A DNA stretch of 24,345 nucleotides, from the IMG/VR virus record IMGVR_UViG_3300028194_000423, positions 1 to 24,345 of that record; one strand, written 5' to 3'. The stretch is from a virus. The notes beneath the pieces are model-generated. The model was not told the origin of the DNA. It searched no databases and worked only from the letters and a program-made list of their open reading frames with translations. Positions 22,355-24,345 of this stretch are shown here, one piece after another (positions within the stretch are counted from its first letter, which is position 1; each line of letters begins with the position of its first letter). Position numbers and translations under genes: made by a program.

Positions 22355-23943
22355 TGGTACAACCTACAAACGAGGGATACTTAGGTAACAACCTCATCAA
22401 ACGTTCGGGTATAGAACATCAATATACCGAAAAAGAGCTTGCAGAATACATGAAGTGTTCTGAAGACCCATGTCATTTCATTGAAAATTACACACAAATT
22501 ATATCACTAGATGAAGGTATGGTACCTTTTAAGCTTCGTGGATATCAAGATAAACTTATAAAACATTACGATAGTAATCGTTTTAATGTAGTACTTGCAT
22601 CAAGACAGAGTGGTAAATCAATCACATCATGTGCATACTTATTGTGGTATCTAGTGTTTCATCCCGAGGTTACTGTAGCAGTTCTTGCAAACAAAGGTGC
22701 AATTGCAAGGGAGATGATTGCACGTATTGTTACCATGTTAGAATCAGTTCCGTTCTTTTTACAGCCGGGCGTTAAGATTCTCAACAAAGGTTCGATAGAA
22801 TTTGCAAACGACTCGAAGGTTGTTGCAGCTGCAACGTCCTCATCATCCATTCGTGGTATGTCTATCAACCTACTATATTTGGATGAGTTTGCATTCGTAG
22901 AAGACGCTGCAACATTCTATACTGCAACATATCCAGTGGTAACATCGGGTAAAGATTCAAAGGTTATTATTACCTCTACTGCAAACGGTGTAGGTAATAT
23001 GTTTCATAAGATATATGAGAGTGCAGTACACGGACAATCAGAGTACAAAGACTTCCTTATTAATTGGTTTGATGTGCCAGGCAGAGATGAAGAATGGAAA
23101 AAACAAACCATTGCAAATACATCGGAAGCACAGTTTGAACAAGAGTATGGTAACTCGTTCTTAGGAACTGGTAATACTCTTATTAATAGTAACACACTAT
23201 TAGAGATGAAAGCAGTAGACGGTGAATGGATGAGAGACGGTTTCACAATGTATAATAAACCAATAGAAGGTCATGAGTACATAGTAACAGTCGACGTGGC
23301 AAAGGGTAGAGGGATGGATTGGTCGACGTTTACTATCTTCGATGTGTCTACACAACCCTTTAAACAAGTGGCTGTGTACAGAGATAACATGATAAGTCCC
23401 CTTCTCTTCCCCGATATTATAAATAAGTTTGTAACACCTTACAATAAGCCAATTGTAATAATTGAGAATAATAACGAAGGTGCTATGGTGGCTAATCAAC
23501 TACACTATGATATAGAGTACGAAAACGTCTTTACTCAAGGTTTTGCAAAAGCAGAAGACATTGGAGTTACGATGTCGAGAAAGATTAAACGTATCGGTTG
23601 TTCTACAATGAAAGAGTTGTTGGAAGAACACAGATTAGAGTTAGTGGATAGACCTACAATCACGGAGCTTATGACCTTCATAAATAAAGGTACTAGTTTC
23701 GAGGCTGATAGAGGATATCACGACGACATGGTAATGAATGTCGTAATGTTCAGTTGGTTTATCACCACAGAATACTTTTATCACTTGACTGATACACAAG
23801 TCAAAGACTTGTTGTATGCAGAACAACAGAAGATAATTCAAGACGACTTGCTACCAGCGGGAGTCTTTGGAGATGTTTCACAACAGGAAACATCATTTGT
23901 TGATAATCAAGGTGATAGATGGTATCACAAAAACATGGAATAG
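22354..23943 (+). CDS. 17: Large terminase subunit gp17 (packaging ATPase-nuclease)
   Basis: 529 residues (T4 gp17 is 610). N-terminal ATPase: adenine-binding region LRGYQDKLIKHYD (about 61-73), Walker A SRQSGKS (83-89), Walker B LLYLDEF with D177-E178, coupling motif TSTANG (207-212). C-terminal RNase H-like nuclease: VTVDVAKGRGMDWSTFTIFD with D314 and D322, IIENNNEG with E371, and GYHDDMVMN with D457/D458. All expected catalytic acids are present, so it should be active. It docks on the portal, cuts concatemeric DNA and drives headful packaging. A second TATAAATA inside the gene (23418-23425) may be a chance match. Confidence 0.96.
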   Translation: MVQPTNEGYLGNNLIKRSGIEHQYTEKELAEYMKCSEDPCHFIENYTQIISLDEGMVPFKLRGYQDKLIKHYDSNRFNVVLASRQSGKSITSCAYLLWYLVFHPEVTVAVLANKGAIAREMIARIVTMLESVPFFLQPGVKILNKGSIEFANDSKVVAAATSSSSIRGMSINLLYLDEFAFVEDAATFYTATYPVVTSGKDSKVIITSTANGVGNMFHKIYESAVHGQSEYKDFLINWFDVPGRDEEWKKQTIANTSEAQFEQEYGNSFLGTGNTLINSNTLLEMKAVDGEWMRDGFTMYNKPIEGHEYIVTVDVAKGRGMDWSTFTIFDVSTQPFKQVAVYRDNMISPLLFPDIINKFVTPYNKPIVIIENNNEGAMVANQLHYDIEYENVFTQGFAKAEDIGVTMSRKIKRIGCSTMKELLEEHRLELVDRPTITELMTFINKGTSFEADRGYHDDMVMNVVMFSWFITTEYFYHLTDTQVKDLLYAEQQKIIQDDLLPAGVFGDVSQQETSFVDNQGDRWYHKNME

Positions 23944-23975
23944 TAATAAAGCTATTAAGTTAGGAAATTAAAAGT

Positions 23976-23983
23976 TATAAATA
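23976..23983 (+). promoter_or_regulatory. T4-type late promoter box TATAAATA
   Basis: Perfect late consensus in the 79-nt gap between genes 17 and 18. Initiation near 23989 would leave a leader of about 34 nt with a strong AGGAG SD (24011-24015). Such a promoter suits the abundant sheath protein. The flanking AAAAGTT/AACTTTT (23970-23976 and 23995-24001) are inverted repeats. Confidence 0.75.
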
Positions 23984-24022
23984 AAACAGTAAACAACTTT
24001 TTACATTAACAGGAGAAAAAGT

Positions 24023-24345
24023 ATGGCATTTCAAGTATCACCAGGCGTACAGGTCAAAGAGGTAGACCTTACAAATGTTGTACCAGCAGTATCAAGCACA
24101 ACTGGTGCTTTCGCTGGTTCATTCCAATGGGGCCCTGTTGATGAAGTTAAGACAGTTTCAGATACAAAGGGTTTAGTCGATGAGTTTTACGAACCAGCTA
24201 ATACACTTGCAGGAGCAGAAGACTTTTATTCAGCAGAAGCATTTTTAAGATATGGTTCATCTCTTAAAGTAGTTAGGATTAACACCACAGGTTTGTTTAG
24301 TGCAAATACTGGTGGTTCTACATCATCACTTTTAAAGAATCATGA
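24023..24345 (+). CDS. 18: Tail sheath protein gp18, N-terminal part (3' end outside window)
   Basis: The first 107 residues are present and the frame is open to the window end. MAFQVSPGVQVKEVDLTNVV, STTGAFAGSFQWGPVDEVKT, VSDTKGLVDEFYEPAN and FYSAEAFLRYGSSLKVVRI match the N-terminus of T4 gp18 (SPGIELKE..., GKFQWGP...). This part contributes to the inner, tube-contacting core of the contractile sheath. A strong SD and its own late promoter precede it, as expected for a protein made in many copies. Confidence 0.93.
   Translation, partial: MAFQVSPGVQVKEVDLTNVVPAVSSTTGAFAGSFQWGPVDEVKTVSDTKGLVDEFYEPANTLAGAEDFYSAEAFLRYGSSLKVVRINTTGLFSANTGGSTSSLLKNH

Noticed and set aside
23970-24001. AAAAGTT/AACTTTT inverted repeat as a terminator after gene 17
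   Set aside because: The stem is AT-rich with an 18-nt loop holding the late box. It is too weak to call a terminator.

Overview
The window is about 24 kb of a T4-like (Tevenvirinae-type) myovirus genome, most likely a marine phage. The evidence is the unbroken block 13-14-15-16-17-18 (neck proteins, tail-sheath stabiliser, small and large terminase, start of the tail sheath) in T4 order. All genes are on the + strand, tightly packed and AT-rich (roughly 35-38% G+C by eye). T4-type late promoter boxes (NATAAATA and NCTAAATA variants) precede many transcription units. The host cannot be read from this window; SAR11-like or cyanobacterial hosts are both plausible.

Layout. 2-697 is the 3' end of a fibre-like protein. 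704-3621 holds two adjacent proteins built of short Pro/Tyr/Asn/Gln repeats. 3658-11366 is a cassette of nine virion or fibre-type proteins that share interchangeable N-terminal, central and C-terminal modules. 11418-14318 is a second pair of the repeat proteins. A strong terminator (14343-14367) closes that block. 14405-18861 is an accessory block: a ParB-like/glycosyltransferase fusion, a putative fibre-assembly-like protein, and two different 2OG-Fe(II) oxygenases flanking a protein of unknown function. 18879-19139 is a small membrane/coiled-coil protein. 19176-24345 is the core T4 neck, packaging and sheath operon.

How it may work together. The conserved block builds the neck, packages DNA and starts the tail sheath. 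The region upstream looks like an adsorption-apparatus locus. The four repeat proteins obey a strict rule: within the repeat tracts every proline lies an even number of residues from the next, which suggests a long extended beta-type fibre. The neighbouring oxygenases and glycosyltransferase could decorate these fibres (proline hydroxylation followed by glycosylation), but that is inference.

Other signals: I find no GATC anywhere in the window. Three genes have a late-promoter box exactly 13 nt before the ATG, which predicts leaderless mRNAs. Gene 13 has a hairpin whose left arm should be absent from the transcript of its own late promoter. There is a strong codon-context bias at Pro-Gly, Gly-Pro and Pro-Asp/Glu. 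No tRNA, CRISPR, integrase, transposase or reverse transcriptase was seen.
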